From NCBI RefSeq assembly GCF_003610895.1, contig NZ_MCAS01000020.1:1-64000 (forward strand): a stretch of 64,000 nt of DNA, in the 5' to 3' direction. Source of the DNA: Paraburkholderia fungorum (GTDB lineage: Bacteria; Pseudomonadota; Gammaproteobacteria; Burkholderiales; Burkholderiaceae). The notes below the pieces were generated by a model. The model saw nothing but the letters and a program-made list of their open reading frames with translations. It had not been told where the DNA came from and searched no databases. Positions 8,037-17,182 of the stretch are shown in pieces (positions within the stretch are counted from its first letter, which is position 1; every line of letters begins with the position of its first letter). Both the position numbers and the translations under genes were made by a program.

Positions 8037-10565
8037 GTGAGAAGGAACGCTAGCAGGTGCGTGTTGGCCGGATCTATGGATGCGATGCCGGATATCAACG
8101 TAACGAAGCAGTCCGAACGTAATTTTGAGAAGGCACCGCGTTGCGCGGAGGGGATCATCGAGGCCATTTCTGACATTCTGCTAGAGGTGGATCGCAATGG
8201 CAGGTACCTGAATGTCTGGACTGAAGACCCGGACATGCTGGCGCGCTCCCGGGAAGCGCTGATAGGCAGGACGGTCCGCGACGTGTTTCCGCCGCAGCAG
8301 GCCGCTGCCCTGGTGCAGGCCATACAGGAAGCCGATAGGGACGGGGGGGCTAGCGGCCGTGTTATCTCCCTGGAATCGCCTGACGGCGCTCGTCGGTGGT
8401 TTGAGCATTCGTTGGCAAAGAAATCGGGAGCAACGCCCGCCGTCGACACATTCCTCCTGCTGTCACGCGACGTCACTCCCCGCTGGCAGGCGGACCAGCC
8501 GCCGGACGCGGAACTGGCCCGGTTGCGCAGTGTGTTGCAGACCATTCCCGACATGATCTGGCTGAAGGATGCCGATGGCGCGTATCTGGCGTGCAACCGC
8601 GCCTTTGAGCGATTGGCCGGCAAGCGGGCGCCTGAAATTGTCGGCAAGACAGATCACTCCCTGTTCGACGCGGAGCTGGCCGACTTCCTGTGTGCGAAGG
8701 ACAGGGCGACAATCGAGGCAAGACGGACGTACATCGATGAAAGACGGGTGACTTATCCAGACACCGGCGAGCGTGCCTTACTGGAAACGCGCAAGGTTCC
8801 AGTGTTCGATGCCGATGGCAACGTGACGGGTGTGCTCGCCGTGGCGCGTGATATCACGGCGCACAAAGGTTTCGAGGAAATGCTTACGCACCGGGAGCGT
8901 GAATTTCGGACGCTAGTCGAGCATTCTCCCGACATGATCATTCGCTATAGCAGAGATTTTCGGCACCTGTACGTCAATCCAATTTTTGCGGCGCTGCTCG
9001 AGGTCGACGCAAGCGCTCTGATAGGTAAGAGGGGCGGAGGACCACAATCGATCTTCTACGAGCAAAAGCTGGGCGAAGTATTCGCCAGTGGAGAAGATCT
9101 GGAATTCGAATTGAAATGGAATCCGAAAGATGGCAGGGAGCTATGCCATCTTATCAAACTGGTTGCGGAACCAGGTGTGGACGGGACAGTGGAAACGGTC
9201 CTGGCCGTAGGGCGCGATATCACGGAGCTGTACGCGTCACGAGAAAAAATCCATCGGATGGCCTACTACGATCAGCTCACGTCATTACCGAACCGTGCCT
9301 TGTTCGACGAGCGTCTGCGGCAGGCGATTGCCGACACCGCGTCTGCGCGCCGCTGGTTGATTGGCGTGATGATGATCGACATGGATCGTTTCAAGGGTAT
9401 CAATGACACGATGGGGCACGCGGTAGGCGACAAGTTGCTGCGCGAGGCGGCCGAGCGCCTGAGTGTCTGTGTTCGCTGCGTCGATACCGTGGCTCGTTTT
9501 GGGGGCGACGAATTCGCCATTTTGCTGCCGGAGATTCTGGATCATTCTCCTCTGGAGGATATCGCCAGAACGATCATTGACAAGTTCGACGAGCGCTTCG
9601 TGTTGAATGGCAAAGAGGTGTTCGTCTCGTGCAGCATCGGCATCGCACTCTATCCGACCAACGGCGTTGAAGCTGACGACCTGATCAAATACGCGGATTC
9701 GGCGATGTACCTCGCCAAACGCTCCGGCCGTCGCAGCTTTCGCTTCTATTCGAAAGACCTGACGGTCGATGCATCCGCGCACCTGCTGCTGGAGTCAGGG
9801 CTTCGCCGCGCCATCGAGCGCGAGGAACTCGAATTGTGCTATCAGCCCAAGGTGTCGCTCAATACGAACGAAGTGATCGGCTCGGAAGCACTGCTGAGGT
9901 GGATGCTGCCCGGTGTTGGTCTTGTCCCGCCCAATCAGTTCATTCCAGTAGCCGAGGAAACGGGCCTGATCAACGATCTGGGCAAGTGGGTGTTGCGCGA
10001 GGCCTGCCGCACCGCAGCCGAATGGAACGCCGCAGGTACCGTGCCCCACAAGGTGGCAGTCAACCTGTCGGCCAAACAGTTTCAGTCTCCGGACCTGGCG
10101 TCGATGGTGGACGGGATTCTCGACGAAACCGGCTGTCGCCCGGCATGGCTGGAGCTTGAAATCACCGAGAGCCTGCTCCTGAAGGAGGACGACACGATAT
10201 TGCACACGCTGTCGGCGTTCAAATCCATGGGCGTTGCCATCGCCATCGACGACTTCGGCACGGGCTACTCCGCGCTTGGCTACCTGGCCCGATTCCCCAT
10301 CGACTCGCTGAAGATCGACAGATCGTTCATCCAGAAGGTGACGACGGACCGACGTCATGCGGAGCTCGTCAAGGCGATTCTCTCGTTCGCCAGATGCCTT
10401 GGACTGCAAGTCGTTGCGGAAGGCGTCGAGACGGCGGGGCAGGCGGCTTTTCTGCAGGCGAACGGCTGTCAGGCCGCACAGGGATTTCTGTATAGCAAGC
10501 CATTGCAGAAGGCAAAAATGGCATCGTTTCCCAGGCATCTCGACCCGGATGTCTGGGCGAAGTAA
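8037..10565 (+). CDS. PAS-PAS-PAS-GGDEF-EAL bifunctional c-di-GMP protein
   Basis: A soluble 842-residue signalling protein that probably makes and/or degrades cyclic di-GMP. Three PAS-like segments are visible (about 35-140, 165-285 with DMIWLKDADGAYLACNRAFE, and 290-400 with DMIIRYSRDFRHLYVNPIF). A GGDEF domain follows with an intact RFGGDEFAILL (about 487-497), then an EAL domain with GSEALLRW (about 614-621) and DDFGTGYSALGYL. All signature residues look catalytic. No membrane segment is seen, so it senses a cytoplasmic cue. The start is uncertain: GTG 8037 gives the longest form, while ATG 8076 or 8085 are alternatives, and none has a good ribosome-binding site. The next gene follows 26 bases later. 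Confidence 0.92.
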   Translation: MRRNASRCVLAGSMDAMPDINVTKQSERNFEKAPRCAEGIIEAISDILLEVDRNGRYLNVWTEDPDMLARSREALIGRTVRDVFPPQQAAALVQAIQEADRDGGASGRVISLESPDGARRWFEHSLAKKSGATPAVDTFLLLSRDVTPRWQADQPPDAELARLRSVLQTIPDMIWLKDADGAYLACNRAFERLAGKRAPEIVGKTDHSLFDAELADFLCAKDRATIEARRTYIDERRVTYPDTGERALLETRKVPVFDADGNVTGVLAVARDITAHKGFEEMLTHREREFRTLVEHSPDMIIRYSRDFRHLYVNPIFAALLEVDASALIGKRGGGPQSIFYEQKLGEVFASGEDLEFELKWNPKDGRELCHLIKLVAEPGVDGTVETVLAVGRDITELYASREKIHRMAYYDQLTSLPNRALFDERLRQAIADTASARRWLIGVMMIDMDRFKGINDTMGHAVGDKLLREAAERLSVCVRCVDTVARFGGDEFAILLPEILDHSPLEDIARTIIDKFDERFVLNGKEVFVSCSIGIALYPTNGVEADDLIKYADSAMYLAKRSGRRSFRFYSKDLTVDASAHLLLESGLRRAIEREELELCYQPKVSLNTNEVIGSEALLRWMLPGVGLVPPNQFIPVAEETGLINDLGKWVLREACRTAAEWNAAGTVPHKVAVNLSAKQFQSPDLASMVDGILDETGCRPAWLELEITESLLLKEDDTILHTLSAFKSMGVAIAIDDFGTGYSALGYLARFPIDSLKIDRSFIQKVTTDRRHAELVKAILSFARCLGLQVVAEGVETAGQAAFLQANGCQAAQGFLYSKPLQKAKMASFPRHLDPDVWAK

Positions 10566-10591
10566 CTTGACCACTCTAGGGATGTAATGAA

Positions 10592-12775
10592 ATGAGCGAC
10601 CTTATCTTCTGGGACGAGCAAAATGATGCCTCGGAAAGATCCGTGGCGCCGTGGGTCCTGGCGGTCATCGACGACGAACAGTCGGTCCATGACTCAACGC
10701 GCCTCGCCCTGCAAGGTCTGGATTTCGAGGGTAGAGGTTTTGAGTTGCTGTCGGCCTACTCTGCCGCTGAAGGGCGTGCTCTGCTCGAGGCGTCGCCCGA
10801 TATTGCGTGCCTGTTGCTCGACGTGGTGATGGAAAACGATCAGGCGGGTCTTGATCTGGCCGATGAGATTCGCGGCCGGATGGGCAACAGTGCGATTCGC
10901 ATTATCCTGCGCACCGGGCAACCGGGCTATGCGCCGCCACTGGAAGTTTTGAGGCGCTTCGATATCAACGACTACCGGGAAAAAACCGAGTTGACGCGCA
11001 CGCGCCTTTGGGCGGCGGTCGCTTGTGCGCTGAGAGGTTACAAGCATATCCGCGCGTTGGAGCAAAACCAGGACGGGCTGGAGATGATCATCCGTTCTTC
11101 GGCGTCACTGGTACGGCGGCGCGCCGTCGTGGAGTTCTCGCAAGGGATCGTCACGTGTCTGGCCTCTCATCTCGGCATCGCTCCCGATGGGTTGATCTGC
11201 GTCCAGCGAAAGGGCGATTGCAAGGACGCGATTGTCGTTGGCGGTGCCGGGCGGGCCTCGGAACTGCTCGGCCAGTCCGTCGGCGCGTTGCCCGACGAGG
11301 AGATGCGCGCCTCGATCAAGGAATCGTTCGAATGCAAGCGCGATATCGTTGGCCCGGATTCGATTGCCTTCAGTATTGATATGACAGGATGGCAGGGGGT
11401 CATCTTTCTTCGCGGCCGCACCCATCTCGACGATACCCAGAAGCGCATCCTGCGCCTCTTCTGCCATAACACGGGTTTGGGTCTCGAGAATGCCCAGTTG
11501 TTTGCTGCTATCACCGATCTTGCGTATGTCGACGGCGTGACCGGATTGTCCACCCGCGCCCGGCTCGAGCACGCCATCCTTGCGCTGGCGGAGGCCGGGC
11601 AGAAGCCGTTGGTTCTGGTCATCGATATCGACAATTTCCACTTTTACAATCAATGTCTCGGCCAAGCCTTTGGCGATTCAATTCTGATCGCTTTTGCTAA
11701 CCGGCTACGCTTTATCAAAGGCGATGACTCGCGTCTTGGCCGTCTCTACAGTGACGTCTTCTGTCTGGTTACGCCGGAGCCGAAAGTCTCTCAGGAGCTG
11801 ATAGCCCGGCTTTCAGAACCGCTGCTGGTCGACGGCAATCCACTGAGACTCAGTTTTACGTTCGGACAGGCAAGGTCGTCGGCCGAGCCGGGCAGTGTCG
11901 AGACGGATCTCATTCAGAAGGCGGAAATTGCCCTTAAGGCGGCGCGGGCGCGAAGCCGGGGATCCATCGTCGATTTCTCGGAAGATCTGGAGAGTGTCGA
12001 GCGGAGCCGCTCGGCGCTTCCTCACGAATTGCGCGAGGCGCTCGCCAACGGTGAGGGACTATCCCTCGCCTATCAGCCTCAGGTGGATTGCCGGACCGGC
12101 CGGGTCCGTTCAGTGGAAGCACTGATGCGTTGGCGCAGCCCCCTGCGAGGCGTGGTGCCGCCTTCAGCGTTCATTCCTGCCGCCGAGGCGACCGGCCTCA
12201 TCGTCGATCTCGGCTACCTGGCCATGCGCATGGCGTGCCGGGAAATGAAACCCTTCCTGGACCGGGGGTGGATCGAGCATGTTGCGGTCAACGTCTCGCC
12301 GCTGCAACTGAGCGAACCGGGGCTGTTGACACGGTTCAGTCAGATCATCGAGGAGGAGGGCTTGAGCGAGCATCAGGTTGAGATCGAGATCACGGAAAGC
12401 GCCGCATTAACCGATGAAGGTACCGTGGCGCTGCTGGCCGAAGCGCGGCGCAAGGGGCACAAGATCGCGCTCGACGATTTCGGCACAGGCTATTCCTCGC
12501 TATCCATGCTGCGATGGATCCCGCTCGACCTGATCAAGATCGATCAGTCCTTCGTTCCGGCCGATGTGGGTTCTGCCGGCGACGCGATCTCGATCGTCAA
12601 GCTGATTACCGGGATCTGCCGTCAAATGAAGTTCGACAGCATCCTGGAGGGTGTTGAAACTGCCGAACAACTGGCGATGGCACAGGATGCCGGCACCGAT
12701 TTCATCCAGGGATATCTGATCGCAAAACCTTTACCGCGGGCCGAACTTGCGACCTGGCTCACTGAGCGTTGCTGA
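10592..12775 (+). CDS. Response regulator with DUF3369, degenerate GGDEF and EAL domains
   Basis: This 727-residue protein is a c-di-GMP-linked response regulator. An N-terminal receiver domain has the acidic pair IDDE (about 30-33), the phosphorylatable Asp in LLLDVVMEND (about 76) and Lys in YREKTEL. A DUF3369 (GAF-like) module follows (about 160-310). In the GGDEF domain the signature is replaced by YSDVF (about 385-389), so cyclase activity is unlikely. The EAL domain keeps SVEALMRW (about 507), NVSPLQL and DDFGTGYSSLSML and looks able to hydrolyse c-di-GMP. The gene lies between a GGDEF-EAL gene and a histidine kinase, and I infer that the kinase controls it. Confidence 0.92.
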   Translation: MSDLIFWDEQNDASERSVAPWVLAVIDDEQSVHDSTRLALQGLDFEGRGFELLSAYSAAEGRALLEASPDIACLLLDVVMENDQAGLDLADEIRGRMGNSAIRIILRTGQPGYAPPLEVLRRFDINDYREKTELTRTRLWAAVACALRGYKHIRALEQNQDGLEMIIRSSASLVRRRAVVEFSQGIVTCLASHLGIAPDGLICVQRKGDCKDAIVVGGAGRASELLGQSVGALPDEEMRASIKESFECKRDIVGPDSIAFSIDMTGWQGVIFLRGRTHLDDTQKRILRLFCHNTGLGLENAQLFAAITDLAYVDGVTGLSTRARLEHAILALAEAGQKPLVLVIDIDNFHFYNQCLGQAFGDSILIAFANRLRFIKGDDSRLGRLYSDVFCLVTPEPKVSQELIARLSEPLLVDGNPLRLSFTFGQARSSAEPGSVETDLIQKAEIALKAARARSRGSIVDFSEDLESVERSRSALPHELREALANGEGLSLAYQPQVDCRTGRVRSVEALMRWRSPLRGVVPPSAFIPAAEATGLIVDLGYLAMRMACREMKPFLDRGWIEHVAVNVSPLQLSEPGLLTRFSQIIEEEGLSEHQVEIEITESAALTDEGTVALLAEARRKGHKIALDDFGTGYSSLSMLRWIPLDLIKIDQSFVPADVGSAGDAISIVKLITGICRQMKFDSILEGVETAEQLAMAQDAGTDFIQGYLIAKPLPRAELATWLTERC

Positions 12776-12851
12776 AGACCGATTCATCTGTCTGTTGTCG
12801 CCGGCGCCCACCGATCTGTGACGGCGGGGTGGGGTATTGGGAAAAGACGCT

Positions 12852-14909
12852 ATGTGGCAGCTCAAATCACTGCAGATTCGTACGGTCCTTAGCTCGCTCG
12901 TCGTTGCTATGGGCAGCCTGCTGATAATCAGCAGCCTGGTGCAGACGGCCAGCGCAATACATGAGAAGCACGAGGCCAACCGGGTCTACGCTATCGCCAC
13001 GGTCAGCCGCACGCTCTTCAGAACCTTTGTCAGTACCCGGATCGAGCGCGGCACCTTTGTCGCAGTGACTGTCTCTGAACATCCTGCGACAGATCCGGAG
13101 AAGATACGCATTGCCAGTAACCGCGAGATTTCTGAGCGGATGTATCAAGTCACCATGGCCGAACTTGGGCACATCGACGTGCCGGGACTGGAGTCGGCGC
13201 GCCGCCGCGTTCTCGTTGCTCATGATGCGATGCAGGCATTGCGTCAACGTATCGATGTCCAGATTCTGAAACCTCAAGCCGCACGAGAGCCTTCGCTCAT
13301 TGAGGATTCGCCACGAATTGCCGGGGATTACGTCGCGGCGCTGGTCGCCCTCAGCGATCTGATCGATACCTCTATCCAACGGCGGGATGCCGTCGTGGAT
13401 TATTTTCTGACGATAAAACGAGCAGCCTGGGCTGTGCGTACCTACGGCGGACAGATCGCGTTGCGCATCGAACGGGCTGCGGCGGCCGGGAAAGGTTGGA
13501 GTCCGGAGGATCTGGCTGCGGCCGCCCAGGATGCCGGACAGGCAGACTACGCCTGGAGTCTGGTGAGGGCGGACGTTGAACTGCGCGATACGCCAAAGCG
13601 TCTGGTCGATCTGGTGAACCTGAGTAAGCAATATTTTTCCGGCCCGATGGCCGACGAACGCAAGTCGCTGATTGGAACCCTGGCCGGCGGCGGGAAAATC
13701 GTCATACCCATAAGAGATCTACAGGAACGCAATACGGTCGAACTCGGTTTCATCGTCGACGTTGCGAACGAGGCACTGGACGAGATGGTTTTGCGCGCGC
13801 ATCAGCAGCGCCGCCATGCCGGTTACGTGCTATTCGTTAGTATGGGACTGGTGGCGCTGGCTCTTCTGTTTACCGTTCTCGGTTTTCTACTCGTCTATTT
13901 CCGGGTCAGTTTGCCATTGAGGCGGATGACTCTCGCCATGAAACGATTGGCGAGCCATCGTCTGGACACGGCCGGGAGCGACGATGAGCCATCGGCTCGC
14001 CAGGCGCTCGATTTCAAAGTTCCGTATGTCGGGCGCCTCGACGAGATTGGTGACACGGCCCGTTCTCTGGAGTACTTGCGTGGCAGTCTGATCGAGAAGC
14101 AGGAACTCACGCTGCGCGAGAAAGAGCACTGTGAGCAATTGCACCGCGCCGAGAAGGAGTTGATCGAGGTGGAAAAACTGGCGGCCCTGGGGCGGCTTGT
14201 GGCCGGCATCGCGCATGAGATCAATACACCGATCGGGAGCGCGCTGATGGTCGCAACGACGCTGCAGGAGCATGAGCAGGAATTGAGCAGAAAACTCGAA
14301 GAAAACCAGGGGCGCATGCAGCGGAGCGATCTGGAAAATTTTCTGGTTAATGTTCGCACGGCGGCGGAAATCCAGCTAAGGGCACTGTCTTCGGCCGCGA
14401 AACTCGTGAGAAATTTCAAGCAGGTTGCGGTCGATCAGGCGGGTGAACACCAAAGGGCCTTCGAGTTGGGCGAACTGGTCGAGCAAGTGGTCTCAACGCT
14501 GCGACCGACCTTCAAGCATGTGCCGTATCGAATCGCGCTGGCCATAGACGAGAAGATCGTCATGAAAAGCTTTCCCGGCCCTCTCGGCCAGGTGGTCACC
14601 AATCTTATCGTCAACAGCTTTGTTCATGGTTTCGAGGGGCGCGAGACGGGCACCGTGACTGTGTCGGCCGAGAGCGCCGGCGGTCTCGTCAAGGTTACGG
14701 TGGCCGATGACGGAGTGGGTATTTCGCCGCAGAATCTGCCGCACATCTTCGAGCCGTTCTATACGACAAAATTTGGGCAGGGCGGTAGCGGGCTGGGTTT
14801 GCACATTGTGCACTCGATCGTGACGGTCGCGCTCCGCGGCACCGTTAGCGTCGATACGGTGGAGGGGGAGGGCACGGCATTTGTGGTGACACTGCCGCTC
14901 GATCTGTAG
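12852..14909 (+). CDS. Membrane sensor histidine kinase
   Basis: A 685-residue kinase with TM1 near residues 10-32, a large periplasmic region of nearly 300 residues, TM2 (about 324-350), HAMP, and a HisKA/HATPase core. The H box is GIAHEINTPIG (His about 455), the N box QVVTNLIVNSFVHGF, then DDGVGIS, FEPFYTTKF and GGSGLGLHIVHS. There is no receiver domain. I chose ATG 12852 over an in-frame TTG at 12837. The gene starts 76 bases after the REC-DUF3369-EAL gene, so the two probably form a two-component pair with a c-di-GMP phosphodiesterase output. The ligand is unknown. Confidence 0.92.
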   Translation: MWQLKSLQIRTVLSSLVVAMGSLLIISSLVQTASAIHEKHEANRVYAIATVSRTLFRTFVSTRIERGTFVAVTVSEHPATDPEKIRIASNREISERMYQVTMAELGHIDVPGLESARRRVLVAHDAMQALRQRIDVQILKPQAAREPSLIEDSPRIAGDYVAALVALSDLIDTSIQRRDAVVDYFLTIKRAAWAVRTYGGQIALRIERAAAAGKGWSPEDLAAAAQDAGQADYAWSLVRADVELRDTPKRLVDLVNLSKQYFSGPMADERKSLIGTLAGGGKIVIPIRDLQERNTVELGFIVDVANEALDEMVLRAHQQRRHAGYVLFVSMGLVALALLFTVLGFLLVYFRVSLPLRRMTLAMKRLASHRLDTAGSDDEPSARQALDFKVPYVGRLDEIGDTARSLEYLRGSLIEKQELTLREKEHCEQLHRAEKELIEVEKLAALGRLVAGIAHEINTPIGSALMVATTLQEHEQELSRKLEENQGRMQRSDLENFLVNVRTAAEIQLRALSSAAKLVRNFKQVAVDQAGEHQRAFELGELVEQVVSTLRPTFKHVPYRIALAIDEKIVMKSFPGPLGQVVTNLIVNSFVHGFEGRETGTVTVSAESAGGLVKVTVADDGVGISPQNLPHIFEPFYTTKFGQGGSGLGLHIVHSIVTVALRGTVSVDTVEGEGTAFVVTLPLDL

Positions 14910-14930
14910 CTTGCGTTCAGGATTGCGAAT

Positions 14931-14990
14931 ATCACGCCGCAGCGCTATCCGTGCTCACGCGTTTTAACGCGGATAGCGCTGTGGCGTGAT
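14931..14990. repeat. Long near-perfect inverted repeat (21-base arms)
   Basis: Bases 14931-14951 pair with 14970-14990 over 21 positions with a single G-T wobble, leaving an 18-base loop. The stem carries ATCACGCC at its base and GCGCTATCCG near the loop. It begins 21 bases after the kinase stop codon. No T-tract follows on either strand, so it is not a standard terminator. It may end transcription by another route or protect the 3' end of the message. Confidence 0.85.
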
Positions 14991-15079
14991 GTTACCGGAA
15001 TCTGTCAATTACGCCACTGGCTGGCTATGCGTGAGAACGGGACAATGTGCTGCAACGATTCACGCACAAGGAGCCTTGT

Positions 15080-15490
15080 ATGTCCCCTGTCTCATCCGTA
15101 CCCCCCGCCGACAGCGCTGCGGCACTCGCCCACTTCAGCGCGTCGTTGTCATTCGAAACCGATTGCGCCGACGTCCACGCGGCACTCGCGAGCGACGATC
15201 CGCGTTCGGTCGATTTCGTACTCCTCGACGTGCGCAGTCCCGCGCATTTCTCGCGCGGCCATGTGCCAGGCGCAGTGAATCTACTACGCGGCAAGATGGT
15301 GGCGTCGAAGCTCGCCGAGTATCCGCCCGATACGCTCTTTGTCACCTATTGCGCGGGCCCTCACTGCAACGGAGCAACCCGCGCCGCAATCAGGCTCGCC
15401 GAGCTCGGCCGCCCTGTCAAGGTGATGATCGGCGGCATTACAGGCTGGATCGACGAGGGTTTCCAACTGGCTACTGCCGATAAGGAGTGA
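15080..15490 (+). CDS. Rhodanese-like domain protein
   Basis: A 136-residue single-domain rhodanese (sulfurtransferase fold), cytoplasmic. The conserved LLDVRSPAHFSRGHVPGAVN and the active-site loop around Cys91 (TYCAGPHCNGATRAA) are visible. The start ATG 15080 has AAGGAG at 15068-15073; an upstream in-frame ATG at 15047 lacks a ribosome-binding site. A second Cys, at residue 95, lies inside the active loop. The glycerophosphodiesterase gene downstream is on the other strand, with the FtrA-type regulator beyond it. The physiological sulfur acceptor cannot be deduced. Confidence 0.9.
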   Translation: MSPVSSVPPADSAAALAHFSASLSFETDCADVHAALASDDPRSVDFVLLDVRSPAHFSRGHVPGAVNLLRGKMVASKLAEYPPDTLFVTYCAGPHCNGATRAAIRLAELGRPVKVMIGGITGWIDEGFQLATADKE

Positions 15491-15546
15491 CCGCTGTGCG
15501 ATTCGCCTGCACTCGATTGAATGAAGGCGAATCCAAACGACACGCC

Positions 15547-16824
15547 TCAACGACCCAGTTCCTTCAGATAGCGCGCGCGGCCCGCCAATGCCGTGTCGGC
15601 CACGTCGGAGAACACACCGTCCACGCCGAGACGGAAATGCTGCTGGTACTCAGCGGCCGCGTCGCCTTTGACGTCGAGCGGCAGGTTGTAGGCGCCCGGT
15701 TCGCTGCGGAAGGTGTACTCATGCACGAACAGGCCGGCCTTGTGCGCATCGGCTAACAGCGAAGTCGCGGTTTGCGAGGTGGAGTCGTTGTAGCCAGTGA
15801 ATTTACCGTCGCCGTCCATGTCCTTGCACGCGCCTGTGGTGTCGAGCGTGCACTTGACCGGGATCACCATCGGCTTCCACGGGCCAATGCCGTCCGCGTA
15901 GGTTTTGATTTCGGCCAGACCCGCCGGTGTCAGCATGGCGTCGAACAGGCGTTTGTCACCAGCCAGTTTCCAGTCGGTCGGCTGGCTATAGGAGAGGTGG
16001 TCAGGTTCGCTGCCGTAGATCAGCTTGCCTGTCTTGAAGTCGACGTCGTAAGCGGAGATCAGCTGTACCTGCTTGACCTTCGAGCCGATGCTGCGCATGT
16101 ATTTCAGGCTGGTCGACTCGAAGCTCTGTACCAGGATGGGCGCGTCCTTACTGTTCAGACCGTTGCTGTTGATGAGCTTCATCAGCGTGTCTTCCAGGCG
16201 CGCCGGAATCTTGCCGTCTTTCAGCAATTGGAGATGGTAGCTCGGGTTCTTGGTTTCCGGGTAGACGGCGACGGTCTTGCCGGTTTCCTTGGCCTTGACC
16301 GTGATCAGGTCGAGGATTTCCTGGAAGGTGGCGATCGGGAACTGACCGTCGTACTTCTGCGCCGCCGGGTGGTTCGGCGACGTGGCGCGCAGCGTCTTGA
16401 GTTCGGCCAGCGTGAAGTCGGCGACAAACCAGTCGGACGCGACCGGGTCGCCATCGCCGTTCTCGCCGGCACGCTTGCGGGCAGCGAACTCGGGATGTTT
16501 TGCGATATCGGTGGAGGTGGCCAGTGTGATGTCGTGTCGGGCCACCAGCACACCGTCCCTGGTGGAGACGAGATCCGGTTCGATCACGTCGGCGCCCATA
16601 GCGATCGCCAGCGAATAAGCTTCCAGCGTTTCTTCCGGGTAATACCCGGAGGCGCCTCGATGAGCGATGACGAGGGGCTGCTTGCCATCGAGTGTCGCGA
16701 AAGTGGCGCGCTGCTGCGACGCTGGCGAGAGGTCGTCGCTGCCTCCGCATGCTGTCAACGCTCCGGCGGCCATCAGCATGGTCAGGGCAGTCAGGGGAAA
16801 GCGCAAACGCGGGGAACGGGCCAC
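15547..16824 (-). CDS. glpQ: Glycerophosphodiester phosphodiesterase, lipoprotein (GlpQ type)
   Basis: A 425-residue enzyme that hydrolyses glycerophosphodiesters to glycerol-3-phosphate and an alcohol, acting in the periplasm. The N-terminus has a hydrophobic segment ending in a lipobox (LTAC, Cys about 25), so it is probably a lipoprotein. Catalytic features of the family are seen: IAHRGASGYYPEETLEAY (about 53-70), IEPDLVSTRDGVLVARHD and YPETKNP. The start is GTG (16824-16822) with TCTGGAG six bases upstream. The C-terminus contains a DMDGDGKFTGYND segment that could bind calcium, consistent with GlpQ enzymes. It is a single gene on the minus strand. Confidence 0.92.
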   Translation of the reverse strand: MARSPRLRFPLTALTMLMAAGALTACGGSDDLSPASQQRATFATLDGKQPLVIAHRGASGYYPEETLEAYSLAIAMGADVIEPDLVSTRDGVLVARHDITLATSTDIAKHPEFAARKRAGENGDGDPVASDWFVADFTLAELKTLRATSPNHPAAQKYDGQFPIATFQEILDLITVKAKETGKTVAVYPETKNPSYHLQLLKDGKIPARLEDTLMKLINSNGLNSKDAPILVQSFESTSLKYMRSIGSKVKQVQLISAYDVDFKTGKLIYGSEPDHLSYSQPTDWKLAGDKRLFDAMLTPAGLAEIKTYADGIGPWKPMVIPVKCTLDTTGACKDMDGDGKFTGYNDSTSQTATSLLADAHKAGLFVHEYTFRSEPGAYNLPLDVKGDAAAEYQQHFRLGVDGVFSDVADTALAGRARYLKELGR

Positions 16825-17182
16825 GAGATACTCCAGAGAAGGGAAGAGACGCAGTCTGGAGATTTATACTTACAAAATGTTTACCAAAATATTACTTATT
16901 TGTTGCGGTGCGAAGGTGGCGCCGCGTCGTGTTCTGATCCAGGTACTGCCGCAGTCGATGACGCGGATAAGGACGACGGCATAGCCGAGGCGATCCCCTT
17001 GCTCAGCGCCAGACGGATTGCGCTTGCCGACAGAAATCAGCGACAGAAAATCGGCTCTGGATCCACGCGATTTTAAAAGGGATTGGCGAAACCCTGGTGC
17101 AGGGACACTCGAGCCTTCATTGTCACGACGCTACACGCGCCGGGTAAGTGGCGTAATCGTCAATCTCCGGTAACATCACGCC
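16825..17182. other. Divergent intergenic region glpQ / ftrA-type regulator
   Basis: Bases 16855-16905 are AT-rich and contain, on the minus strand, GTATAAAT (16869-16862), a plausible -10 for the glpQ-type gene. No good -35 and no PhoB box were recognised. The rest has ordinary composition, and no gene is seen other than frames antisense to or overlapping glpQ. Confidence 0.45.

Noticed and set aside
14931..14990. Long hairpin as a standard Rho-independent terminator
   Set aside because: No T run follows on either strand, so it is listed as an inverted repeat instead.
15772..17076. Open frame of 434 codons on the plus strand, opposite glpQ
   Set aside because: It is antisense to a clear glycerophosphodiesterase gene with lipobox and active-site motifs. 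The translation is Arg/Gly/Val-rich without family motifs, as expected for a high-GC shadow.
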